A DNA stretch of 37,805 nucleotides from an uncultured cyanobacterium (GTDB lineage Bacteria; Cyanobacteriota; Cyanobacteriia; PCC-6307; Cyanobiaceae), in NCBI GenBank assembly GCA_903858015.1, contig CAIOGZ010000030.1, positions 1 to 37,805 of the forward strand, written 5' to 3'. Shown one piece after another: positions 23,400-31,508 of the stretch. Position numbers and translations under genes: made by a program. Under the pieces are notes generated by a model that was not told the origin of the DNA, did not search any database, and worked only from the letters and a program-made list of their open reading frames with translations. Within the stretch, counting starts at the first letter, position 1. Every line of letters starts with the position of its first letter.

Positions 23400-25403
23400 T
23401 CAACTGCCGGCGTTGGCGGCCGCTTCCCCGCCGCTGGGCCCGAGCCCGAGGCCGCTGGGCACGAGCCCGAGGCCGTTGTGCACGGCGCCCACCACCCCCC
23501 TTCCCTTGACCGTGTGCAGCCCCCCCATCACCAGCCCGGTGGAACTGCCGCCATCGAGGTTGAGGGCATCGCGCAGGCCCAGTTGGCCCAGCAGCAGCGT
23601 CGTTTCCGCCAGGGTCGGGCCGTCATCATCGATGCCCTCGAGGGTGATCAGCCAGAGCTGACGGCCATCGCTGCCGACCACGGTGCGGGGGGCGCCCTGG
23701 CTGAGGAAGGCGGCACTGAAGCCTTCGGCGCCGCCGTTTAGAACCGGCCGGCCATCGAGCAGCAGCAGTGGGCCGCCCCCCACCACATTGGCGGCCAGGC
23801 CCAGCGGCGTGGTTGGTCGACTCTCCAGGCTGAGCCGCTCGCCCTCGCTCCAGGGCAGGTTGAATCCGGCCCGGGCCACCAGCAGCATGGCGCCAGGGGT
23901 TAAGGGGACTCCGGCGCCGAGTTGGTCGGGGCCGTAGCGGGCCCGCACCACCCCCTCTTGAACCACGACGGCGCTTTCGCCATCGCTGAGGCTCCGGTAG
24001 CTGGGGCCCCAGTCGGCCGTGTAGCGACTGAGGCCCCGTTGCACATAGCCGCTGTTCAGCACCACCAGCGGCCAGCGGTTGCCGTTGCTGTCCCGCACCG
24101 CCTCCTCAAGCTTGAGCCGGCCAAAGCGGGGGAGACCACGGGGATCCCAGCCGATCGCGCCCCGATTCAGGATCGGGCCCGACAGCCAGCGACCCCGGTC
24201 CCGCAGGGCCCCGAGCGGCAGCCGGCGCACCCGGTTGAAGAAGCCCCCATTGATCGCCACCAAGGCGTTTTGGCGGTTGGCGAGCCGCACCAGGGAACTC
24301 AATCCTTCCATGCCGTCCGGCCGGCTCAGCGGTCGCAATTCGAGGTCGGTGTTGGCCGGATCGATCCGCACGGTGTTGAGGCGCAGTTGGCGGCCCCCCA
24401 GCGGCCGGATCAGCCGCTCCCAAATGATCTGGCGACCCAGGCGGGCCTGCAGGCGGGGGTCGAGCCTGGTGGGGCTGGCCCGCTCGGCGCTGGCTGGTTC
24501 AGGGCTGGTGGGCCCCGGGCCAGCGGGCAGGTCGATCACCACCCGATTCGGCTCGCCCAGGGTGAAAACCCTGGAGGCAGCTGGGCCCGAGCGGCTGGCG
24601 ATGCGCAGGGCCGCACCCTCCTGGCGGCCCCAGAGGCCCAGGCTCGTCAAGGCGGCCAGCTGGTCGGCCCGACTGCTGATGCCCAGCAGCAGGGACCCCT
24701 CGGCGGAGCGCAGGCCCTCGGCGGAGCGAAGGCCCTCGGCGGAGCGTAGAAATGCTGGACCGCTCAGATCGAGCACAACCCGCCGTTGACCCGGCGGGGC
24801 GGAGCTCGGCCGGATCCCCAGCAACTGGGGGGGCGCCAACTGCAGGCTCAAGCTGCTGCCCGAGGCCCGGGCGAGCAGGCCGCTGGCGGGCAACAGGGGC
24901 GCCAGGTCGATCGCCACCTCATCGCCGAGCGGGCGCTGGCGGTCCGCAGCCACCAGCAGCCGCCGTCCGAACCATTCCAGTTCAAGCTCACCGCCACCGC
25001 TGCGGTTGCGGCTGCTGAAGCCCAGTTGCCCCTGCAGCACCTCCAGGGGTAACCAGAGCTCGCGGGGGGGCTGGTCGAGGCGACCCAGCCAGCGCCACTG
25101 GGCCCGTTGAGCCAGGCCGTTGATCACCAGGGTGCTGCCGCTGCTGCTGGGCAGATCGCTGCTTTGATCCGACTGCAGCGGCGGGGCTGACGGCAGCTCG
25201 GGCAGGGGGGGCGGCGGCAGCGGTGCCGCCAGGCCAGGCCCGCCCAGCAGCGGCATCGCAGCCAGCTGTACGACAGCCAACTGCAAGGCAGCCAGCAGGA
25301 TCGAGGCTGACAGGGCCGGTGTGGGGGCCATCGCTGCCGTCGCCAGGGCTATGGAAATTAGACCTCCCAGCTGGTGCGTGGTGAACCGGACTGCGGAGGC
25401 CAA
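23400..25403 (-). CDS. Secreted protein with AMIN-like and phosphodiester glycosidase (DUF2233/NAGPA) domains
   Basis: The frame encodes 667 residues. From TTG 25403 the N-terminus is a plausible signal peptide (VRFTTH, hydrophobic core, then AxA near ALSA); ATG 25331 is the alternative. A proline-rich spacer leads to an AMIN-like region (RRVVLDLSG ... NRVVIDLPAG, about 205-295), which in other proteins binds peptidoglycan. The C-terminal half is a phosphodiester glycosidase domain with ALVAINGGFFN, NGGAEGFSAAF and DALNLDGGSSTG. That family removes GlcNAc from phosphodiester-linked sugars; a cell-envelope polymer is a reasonable but unproven substrate. It contains an 18-bp repeat (LRSAEG three times). 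It is divergent from gltB. The end (GLGLVPSGLGLGPSGG) is low-complexity. Confidence 0.82.
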   Translation of the reverse strand: MASAVRFTTHQLGGLISIALATAAMAPTPALSASILLAALQLAVVQLAAMPLLGGPGLAAPLPPPPLPELPSAPPLQSDQSSDLPSSSGSTLVINGLAQRAQWRWLGRLDQPPRELWLPLEVLQGQLGFSSRNRSGGGELELEWFGRRLLVAADRQRPLGDEVAIDLAPLLPASGLLARASGSSLSLQLAPPQLLGIRPSSAPPGQRRVVLDLSGPAFLRSAEGLRSAEGLRSAEGSLLLGISSRADQLAALTSLGLWGRQEGAALRIASRSGPAASRVFTLGEPNRVVIDLPAGPGPTSPEPASAERASPTRLDPRLQARLGRQIIWERLIRPLGGRQLRLNTVRIDPANTDLELRPLSRPDGMEGLSSLVRLANRQNALVAINGGFFNRVRRLPLGALRDRGRWLSGPILNRGAIGWDPRGLPRFGRLKLEEAVRDSNGNRWPLVVLNSGYVQRGLSRYTADWGPSYRSLSDGESAVVVQEGVVRARYGPDQLGAGVPLTPGAMLLVARAGFNLPWSEGERLSLESRPTTPLGLAANVVGGGPLLLLDGRPVLNGGAEGFSAAFLSQGAPRTVVGSDGRQLWLITLEGIDDDGPTLAETTLLLGQLGLRDALNLDGGSSTGLVMGGLHTVKGRGVVGAVHNGLGLVPSGLGLGPSGGEAAANAGS
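24703..24749 (-). repeat. 18-bp tandem repeat in the glycosidase-like gene
   Basis: Units at 24703-24720, 24721-24738 and a partial one at 24739-24749 encode LRSAEG three times on the minus strand. They lie between two strands of the AMIN-like region. In-frame expansion. Confidence 0.9.
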
Positions 25404-25474
25404 TCCCTAGGATCGGTAACTCTGCCCGGTGGCGGCGCCTTTCCGTGCCGGGGATCCCCGATTCCATGGTCTGT

Positions 25475-25539
25475 CTGGATCCCCCCAGATCGACCTGGAT
25501 CTCTGGATCCACTCTGGATCTCTGCCTCCACTCTGGATC
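25475..25539. repeat. Array of five CTGGATC words upstream of gltB
   Basis: CTGGATC occurs at 25475, 25495, 25503, 25514 and 25533; a longer TCCACTCTGGATC is found twice. A palindrome CGGGGATCCCCG (25449-25460) precedes the array. It lies 65-130 bp upstream of the gltB start. I saw no GTA-N8-TAC site for NtcA in the divergent gap. Confidence 0.8.
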
Positions 25540-25604
25540 GTTCCGAGGGGATCGCTCAGACATTCCGATCAGATGGTTCGATTCCGCTAGCACCACGACG
25601 GGTT

Positions 25605-28600
25605 ATGCCAATTCCCTCCGCCCCCCACTGGCCCCACTGCGACACCCCGGCACCGGCGGCTGTGGCGGGCGAGAAGGATGCCTGCGGCGTCGGCTTCCTG
25701 GCCCGGCTCGATGGCAACCCCAACCACTGGGTGCTGCAACAGGCCCTGCGGGGGCTGCTTTGCATGGAGCACCGGGGCGGTTGCGGCGGCGATGGCGATT
25801 CCGGCGATGGGGCCGGCATCCTCTGCGGCATCCCCTGGAGCTATCTGGAGGCGGTTTGGCCGGCGGCGGCCACGGCCCAGGCCGGGGTGCGCGGCCTGGC
25901 CATGGTGTTTTTGCCCTCCGATCCAGCCCGTCGGGAGGAGGCCCGCCGCTTCTGTGAGCAGGAAGCGACCCGGCTGGGGCTGCTCAGCCTCGGGTGGCGA
26001 CCGGTGCCGGTGGATTCGGCCGTGCTCGGCCCGCTGGCCCGGGAAACGGCTCCGGTGATTGAGCAATGGCTGCTGCTCTCCCCCGGCAGCACTGCAGCCA
26101 GCACCGCCGCGATCGACGCCTTGGAGGCGGTGCTGTTCCGGCTGCGGCGGCGGGCCGTCGATCGCAGCCGCGAGGCCTGGGGCAGCGATATCGGCAACCT
26201 TTACTTCGCCTCGATCAGTGCCCGCACCGTGGTCTACAAGGGCATGGTGCGCTCCGCCGTGCTGCCGGCCTTTTTCACCGACCTGCGCGATCAACGCTTC
26301 ACGGTGACGTTTGCGGTTTACCACCGACGCTTCAGCACCAACACCTTGCCCCGCTGGCCCCTGGCCCAACCGATGCGGATGCTCGGCCACAACGGCGAGA
26401 TCAATACCTTGCTGGGCAACATCAACTGGGCCAGTGCCGCCGAGGCCAACCTTGAGGCCGTCTGGGGCGATGCCGCCTCCGACCTGCGCCCTCTGGTGAA
26501 TGCTGCCTTCAGCGATTCGGCCAACCTTGATGCCACCCTCGAGCTGATGGTGCGCAGCGGTCGGCCGATCACCGACAGCCTGCTCACCTTGGTGCCTGAA
26601 GCCTTCCGGGACCAGCCCGAACTCGACAGCCGTCCCGAGATCAAGGCGTTCTACGAGTACAACGCCTGCCTGCAGGAACCCTGGGATGGCCCAGCCCTGT
26701 TGGTGTTTAGCGATGGCCGTCGGGTGGGGGCGACCCTCGACCGCAATGGCCTTCGCCCCGCCCGCTACTGCATCACCAGCGATGGCTACGTGGTGATGGG
26801 CTCCGAAACCGGGGTGGTGGAACTTGAAGAAAGCCGCATCATCGAGAAGGGCAGGCTGGGGCCTGGCCAGATGCTGGCCGTGGATCTGGAGCAGGGTCGG
26901 GTGCTGCGCAATTGGGATGTGAAGGAGGAGAGTGCCTCCCGCTTCCCCTATGCCGCCTGGCTGGCACAGCATCGCCGCAGCCTGACGGCGGCCAGCTGGC
27001 AGCAGGAGCGTCGCCTTGGCGACCTCGACCTGCTCCAGCAGCAGAGCGCCTTCGGCTTCAGCGCCGAGGACCTCGACCTCGTGATCGAGGACATGGCCGG
27101 CGCCGGCAAGGAGCCCACCTACTGCATGGGCGATGACATCCCCCTGGCGGTGCTCTCCAGCAAGCCCCACCTGCTTTACGACTACTTCAAGCAGCGGTTC
27201 GCCCAGGTCACCAACCCACCGATTGATCCCTTGCGGGAGAAGCTGGTGATGAGTCTGGAGATGCACCTTGGTGCCCGCGGTTCAGCCCTGAGGCCGGAGC
27301 CCACCGCCGCCGCCGTGCTCCACCTTCAGACTCCGGTGCTCAATGAGGCCGAGCTGGCCAGCCTCGGCTCCCATGGCTTGGCCCTCTCCACCCTGTCGAC
27401 CCTGCTGCCGGTGGTCGCCGGGCCCGGCGGGCTTGGCGCTGCGGTGACCCGCCTTGCCGGCGAGGCCGAAGCTGCCGTGCGCAGCGGCAGTCGCATCCTG
27501 GTGCTCTCCGATCGGAGCGATGGCGGCATCAGCGCCGGCACCACCTACATCCCCCCCCTGCTGGCGGTGGGGGCGGTGCATCAGCACCTGCTGCGGCTTG
27601 GTTTGCGGCTCAACTGCTCGATCGTGGTCGATACCGCCCAGTGCTGGAGCACCCACCATCTGGCCTGTTTGATCGGTTATGGCGCCAGCGCCGTTTGTCC
27701 CTGGCTGACCTGGGAGACCACCCGTCACTGGTTGGCCCATCCCAAAACCCAGTCGCTGATTGAGCGGGGCAAATTGGCCGCCCTCAGCCCCGATACCGCC
27801 CAGGCCAACGTGCGCAAGGCCCTCGAAGATGGCCTGCGTAAAATTCTCTCGAAGATTGGTATTTCCCTGCTGGCCAGCTACCACGGCGCCCAGATCTTCG
27901 AAGCGATTGGTATCGGCGCCGACCTGATTCAGCTCGCTTTCACCGGCACCACCAGCCGGGTGGCAGGCCTGAGCCTGGCCGATCTGGCCAGCGAAACCCT
28001 CGCCTTCCATGCCAAGGCCTATCCCGAGCTCAACCGCACCAAGCTGGAGTTCATGGGCTTCGTGCAATACCGCACCGGCGGTGAATACCACCTCAATAGC
28101 CCTGAGATGGCCAAGGCCCTCCATGCTGCCGTGGCGGCTGGCCCCGGCTACGACCACTTCGCCACCTACAAGACCCTGATGGAGCACCGGCCGGTCACGG
28201 CCCTGCGCGATCTGCTCGAGCTCAAGCCCGCCCCCGCAGCATTGCCGATCGAGCAGGTGGAGAGTATTGAGGCCATCTGCAGCCGTTTCTGTACCGGCGG
28301 CATGAGCCTCGGCGCCCTCTCCCGCGAAGCCCACGAGGTGCTGGCGGTGGCGATGAACAGGATCGGCGGCAAGAGCAATAGTGGTGAGGGTGGCGAGGAT
28401 CCGGCCCGCTACAATGAGCTTCAGGATGTGGATGCTGGGGGCCATTCCGCCACCTTGCCCACGATCGGGGGGCTTCGGAATGGGGATACGGCCTGTTCGG
28501 CCATCAAGCAGATCGCTTCTGGTCGCTTCGGGGTCACGCCCGAATACCTGCGCAGCGGCCGTCAACTGGAGATCAAGGTGGCCCAGGGGGCCAAGCCCGG

Positions 28601-30221
28601 CGAGGGCGGCCAGTTGCCTGGTCCGAAGGTGGATCGCTACATCGCCTGGCTGCGCAACAGCAAGCCTGGCGTGGCGTTGATTTCACCGCCCCCCCACCAC
28701 GACATCTATTCCATCGAGGATCTCGCCCAGCTGATTCACGACCTCCACCAGGTCCATCCAGAGGCGAAGGTGAGTGTCAAGCTGGTGGCCGAAATTGGCA
28801 TCGGCACGATTGCGGCCGGCGTGGCCAAGGCCAATGCCGATGTGATCCAGATCTCAGGTCACGATGGCGGCACCGGCGCCTCGCCGCTTAGTTCGATCAA
28901 GCATGCCGGCAGTCCCTGGGAGCTGGGCCTCAGCGAGGTGCACCGCAGCCTGCTCGAAAATGGTCTGCGCGATCGGGTCTTGCTGCGGGCCGATGGCGGC
29001 CTCAAGACCGGTTGGGATGTGGTGATCGCAGCCCTGTTGGGGGCCGAGGAATACGGCTTCGGCTCGGTGGCGATGATCGCCGAGGGTTGCATCATGGCCC
29101 GCGTTTGCCACACCAACAACTGCCCGGTAGGGGTTGCCACCCAGAAGGAGGCTCTGCGCAAGCGCTTCACCGGCCTACCGGAGCATGTGGTGAATTTCTT
29201 CCTCTTTGTGGCCGAGGAGGTGCGCCAGCTGCTCAGCGTGCTTGGCGTGCCCAGTTTGGACGCCTTGATCGGCCGCACCGAGCTGTTGCAGCCACGTTCG
29301 GTCGCCCTGGCCAAGACCAGCGCCCTAGACCTCTCCTGTCTGCTCAATCCCATCCCCCAGGCTGCCGATCGCGCCTGGTTGCGGCACGCCGCCGCCGCCC
29401 ATGGCAACGGGCCGATCCTGGAGGACGCCCTGCTGGCCGATGCGGAGTTGCTGGCCGCCATCGAGGGCCACGGCCGCCTGGCCCGCAGCCTGGCGATCGT
29501 CAACACCGACCGCAGTGTGGGCACCCGGATCGCCGGCGAAATTGCCGCGCGCCACGGCAACCGCGGCTTCGCGGGCAGCCTCGATCTGCAGTTTCAAGGG
29601 GCCGCCGGCCAGAGCTTCGGAGCCTTCCTGCTCCAAGGCATGAACCTGCGGCTGATCGGTGAAGCCAACGACTACGTGGGCAAGGGCATCAACGGCGGCC
29701 GGATCACGCTGCTGCCACCCCCCGGTGGTAGCGATCCCGGCAGCAAGGTGATTCTTGGCAACACCTGCCTCTACGGCGCCACGGGCGGCGAGCTCTACGC
29801 CCTTGGCCGGGCCGGCGAACGCTTTGGGGTGCGCAACAGCGGTGCCCGCGCCGTTGTCGAAGGCGCCGGCGACCATTGTTGCGAATACATGACCGGGGGC
29901 GTGGTGGTGGTGTTGGGCTCCACGGGGCGCAATGTGGCCGCCGGCATGACCGGTGGGGTGGCCTTCCTGCTGGATGAAGACGGTGCCCTGGAGCGGCGGC
30001 TGAATGCCGAAACCGTGGCCCTCGTGCCGCTCACCACGCCTGAACAGGAGGCGATGCTGAGGCCCCTGCTGGAGAACCACCTCGCTTTGACAGGTAGTGC
30101 CCGGGCCGGGGCAATTCTTGCCGACTGGCCGAGCTGGAAGCCCCGCTTACGCGTCGTGGTGCCGCCAAGCGAAAAAACCAATCTGGGACTGCTGGATCGC
30201 GAACAGGTCGCCGCCCTCTGA
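25605..30221 (+). CDS. gltB: Glutamate synthase large subunit, probably ferredoxin-dependent
   Basis: GOGAT makes two glutamates from glutamine and 2-oxoglutarate, the second step of ammonium assimilation. ATG 25605 gives 1538 residues. After a short propeptide, Cys27 (EKDACGVGF) becomes the N-terminal nucleophile of the class II amidotransferase domain. The central domain and FMN-binding domain follow (GGKSNSGEGGEDPARY, HDGGTGASPLSSIKHAG). The 3Fe-4S cysteines are Cys1162, Cys1168 and Cys1173 in GCIMARVCHTNNC. The C-terminal alpha-helix/beta-barrel domain (GGRITLLPP, MTGGVAFLLDEDG) is complete. No gltD small subunit is adjacent, which supports the ferredoxin-dependent type (glsF) typical of cyanobacteria. 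An in-frame extension upstream of 25605 lacks family features. Confidence 0.95.
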   Translation: MPIPSAPHWPHCDTPAPAAVAGEKDACGVGFLARLDGNPNHWVLQQALRGLLCMEHRGGCGGDGDSGDGAGILCGIPWSYLEAVWPAAATAQAGVRGLAMVFLPSDPARREEARRFCEQEATRLGLLSLGWRPVPVDSAVLGPLARETAPVIEQWLLLSPGSTAASTAAIDALEAVLFRLRRRAVDRSREAWGSDIGNLYFASISARTVVYKGMVRSAVLPAFFTDLRDQRFTVTFAVYHRRFSTNTLPRWPLAQPMRMLGHNGEINTLLGNINWASAAEANLEAVWGDAASDLRPLVNAAFSDSANLDATLELMVRSGRPITDSLLTLVPEAFRDQPELDSRPEIKAFYEYNACLQEPWDGPALLVFSDGRRVGATLDRNGLRPARYCITSDGYVVMGSETGVVELEESRIIEKGRLGPGQMLAVDLEQGRVLRNWDVKEESASRFPYAAWLAQHRRSLTAASWQQERRLGDLDLLQQQSAFGFSAEDLDLVIEDMAGAGKEPTYCMGDDIPLAVLSSKPHLLYDYFKQRFAQVTNPPIDPLREKLVMSLEMHLGARGSALRPEPTAAAVLHLQTPVLNEAELASLGSHGLALSTLSTLLPVVAGPGGLGAAVTRLAGEAEAAVRSGSRILVLSDRSDGGISAGTTYIPPLLAVGAVHQHLLRLGLRLNCSIVVDTAQCWSTHHLACLIGYGASAVCPWLTWETTRHWLAHPKTQSLIERGKLAALSPDTAQANVRKALEDGLRKILSKIGISLLASYHGAQIFEAIGIGADLIQLAFTGTTSRVAGLSLADLASETLAFHAKAYPELNRTKLEFMGFVQYRTGGEYHLNSPEMAKALHAAVAAGPGYDHFATYKTLMEHRPVTALRDLLELKPAPAALPIEQVESIEAICSRFCTGGMSLGALSREAHEVLAVAMNRIGGKSNSGEGGEDPARYNELQDVDAGGHSATLPTIGGLRNGDTACSAIKQIASGRFGVTPEYLRSGRQLEIKVAQGAKPGEGGQLPGPKVDRYIAWLRNSKPGVALISPPPHHDIYSIEDLAQLIHDLHQVHPEAKVSVKLVAEIGIGTIAAGVAKANADVIQISGHDGGTGASPLSSIKHAGSPWELGLSEVHRSLLENGLRDRVLLRADGGLKTGWDVVIAALLGAEEYGFGSVAMIAEGCIMARVCHTNNCPVGVATQKEALRKRFTGLPEHVVNFFLFVAEEVRQLLSVLGVPSLDALIGRTELLQPRSVALAKTSALDLSCLLNPIPQAADRAWLRHAAAAHGNGPILEDALLADAELLAAIEGHGRLARSLAIVNTDRSVGTRIAGEIAARHGNRGFAGSLDLQFQGAAGQSFGAFLLQGMNLRLIGEANDYVGKGINGGRITLLPPPGGSDPGSKVILGNTCLYGATGGELYALGRAGERFGVRNSGARAVVEGAGDHCCEYMTGGVVVVLGSTGRNVAAGMTGGVAFLLDEDGALERRLNAETVALVPLTTPEQEAMLRPLLENHLALTGSARAGAILADWPSWKPRLRVVVPPSEKTNLGLLDREQVAAL

Positions 30222-30267
30222 GCCGGAACAAGCACCAGGGCACTGGCCTTGCTGCGGCACTAAGCCC

Positions 30268-30279
30268 CCAAGCGCTTGG
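30268..30279. terminator. Palindrome between convergent gltB and lipA
   Basis: CCAAGCGCTTGG is a perfect 12-bp palindrome in the 64-bp gap between the two stops, followed by CCTTGTTTAA. It may serve as a weak terminator for either gene. Confidence 0.35.
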
Positions 30280-30285
30280 CCTTGT

Positions 30286-31266
30286 TTAACGCGGATGGAG
30301 CTCCATCAGGCGTCTGACCTCGCCGGCGTGGTAGCTGCTGCGGGTCAGGGGAGTACTCACCACCTGAAGGAAGCCGAGCTCCAGCTCGCCATGGCGGCGG
30401 AAGCGGTCGAATTGGTCCGGGGGTACGAACCGGTCCACCGCCAGGTGTTTTGGGCCTGGGGAAAGGTATTGGCCGATGGTCACGATGTCGACCCGGTGGC
30501 GGCGAAGATCGGCCAGCACCTCAAGCACCTCAGCGTCGGTTTCACCCAGGCCCACCATCAGTCCCGATTTTGTGAAGGTGCGGGGCCAGCCCTGCCGCAC
30601 CCGCTCCAGCAGGGTCAAGGAGCGCTGGTAGAGGCCCTGGGGCCTGGCCTGGCGGTAGAGGCGAGGCACGGTTTCGATGTTGTGGTTGAGCACCTCCGGT
30701 GCCGCCGCCATCACGGCCGCCAGGGCCTCCCAGTTGCCGCAGAAATCGGGGATCAGCAACTCCACCGTGGTCAGTGGCGCCCGCCGCCGAACCTGTTCGA
30801 CGCAGGCCACAAATTGGCTGGCGCCGCCGTCGACCAGGTCGTCGCGGTTGACCGAGGTGATCACCACATGGCTTAAACCCAACCGTGCCACCGCCTCGCC
30901 GAGCCGTTCCGGTTCGCTGGGGTCGAGCTCCCGCACGCTGCGGTCGAAGTCGATGTCGCAGTAGGGACAGGCCCGGGTGCAGCCCGGACCCATGATCAAG
31001 AAGGTGGCCGTGCCGCCGGCGAAGCACTCACCGATGTTCGGGCAGCTCGCCTCCTGACACACCGTGTTCAGCTTCAGATCCACGAGCAGATCGGCCACGG
31101 CGCCGATCCGCTGCCGCTGCGGCGCCTTCACCCGCAGCCAGTCAGGCTTGGTGGGGGAGGCGGCAGGGTTGGCGGAGGCTGGTTCGCCGTTGCCCGTGGT
31201 CGGGTTGCCGGGCTGGAGATCGCGGACGGCCAAAGTAAGCAGGCGCAAGATGCCATCGGCAGGCAC
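30286..31266 (-). CDS. lipA: Lipoyl synthase
   Basis: LipA inserts two sulfurs into octanoyl groups on lipoyl domains of 2-oxoacid dehydrogenases and the glycine cleavage system. The auxiliary cluster cysteines are Cys70, Cys75 and Cys81 ([12 protein letters not shown]) and the radical SAM cysteines Cys96, Cys100 and Cys103 ([10 protein letters not shown]), counted from GTG 31266. The C-terminal segment SSYHAGEV carries the serine that binds the auxiliary cluster. The first 40 residues are low-complexity, so the true start may be later. It is convergent with gltB and divergent from tRNA-Pro. Confidence 0.95.
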   Translation of the reverse strand: MPADGILRLLTLAVRDLQPGNPTTGNGEPASANPAASPTKPDWLRVKAPQRQRIGAVADLLVDLKLNTVCQEASCPNIGECFAGGTATFLIMGPGCTRACPYCDIDFDRSVRELDPSEPERLGEAVARLGLSHVVITSVNRDDLVDGGASQFVACVEQVRRRAPLTTVELLIPDFCGNWEALAAVMAAAPEVLNHNIETVPRLYRQARPQGLYQRSLTLLERVRQGWPRTFTKSGLMVGLGETDAEVLEVLADLRRHRVDIVTIGQYLSPGPKHLAVDRFVPPDQFDRFRRHGELELGFLQVVSTPLTRSSYHAGEVRRLMELHPR

Positions 31267-31308
31267 GGCCCGTCGATGCCCGCCAGCTTAAGAACTCCAG
31301 CTGAGCAA

Positions 31309-31320
31309 CCCCAGCTGGGG
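31309..31320. repeat. Palindrome flanked by short direct repeats upstream of lipA
   Basis: CCCCAGCTGGGG (31309-31320) is a perfect palindrome. GAACTCCA occurs on each side (31292-31299 and 31320-31327). It lies between the divergent lipA start and tRNA-Pro, and could be a regulatory site. Confidence 0.6.
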
Positions 31321-31375
31321 AACTCCATGATCAGGGCCCTGGCTCGGCAGGGGTCATCCCTTACAGTTGTTCGAT

Positions 31376-31449
31376 CGGGATGTGGCGCAGCTTGGTAGCG
31401 CACTTCGTTCGGGACGAAGGGGCCGCAGGTTCGAATCCTGTCATCCCGA
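31376..31449 (+). tRNA. tRNA-Pro (anticodon CGG)
   Basis: The 74-nt sequence folds as a complete cloverleaf. The acceptor stem is CGGGATG (31376-31382) with CATCCCG (31442-31448) and discriminator A. The D loop holds TTGGTAGCG. The anticodon arm CTTCG-TTCGGGA-CGAAG has anticodon CGG, reading the proline codon CCG. The T arm has GGTTCGAATCC. The 3' CCA is not encoded. An intrinsic terminator follows. Confidence 0.97.
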
Positions 31450-31459
31450 TGCGCAGTAG

Positions 31460-31483
31460 GGGCCGGTTTTGCCGGCCCTTTTT
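31460..31483 (+). terminator. Intrinsic terminator of tRNA-Pro
   Basis: GGGCCGG (31460-31466) pairs with CCGGCCC (31472-31478) over loop TTTTG and is followed by T5 (31479-31483), ten bases after the tRNA end. Confidence 0.9.
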
Positions 31484-31508
31484 GCTGGCCGTAGGGCGGC
31501 CCATGGGC

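Noticed and set aside
25587..27266. A 559-codon minus-strand frame opposite gltB
   Set aside because: The GOGAT reading is unambiguous; this is a shadow.
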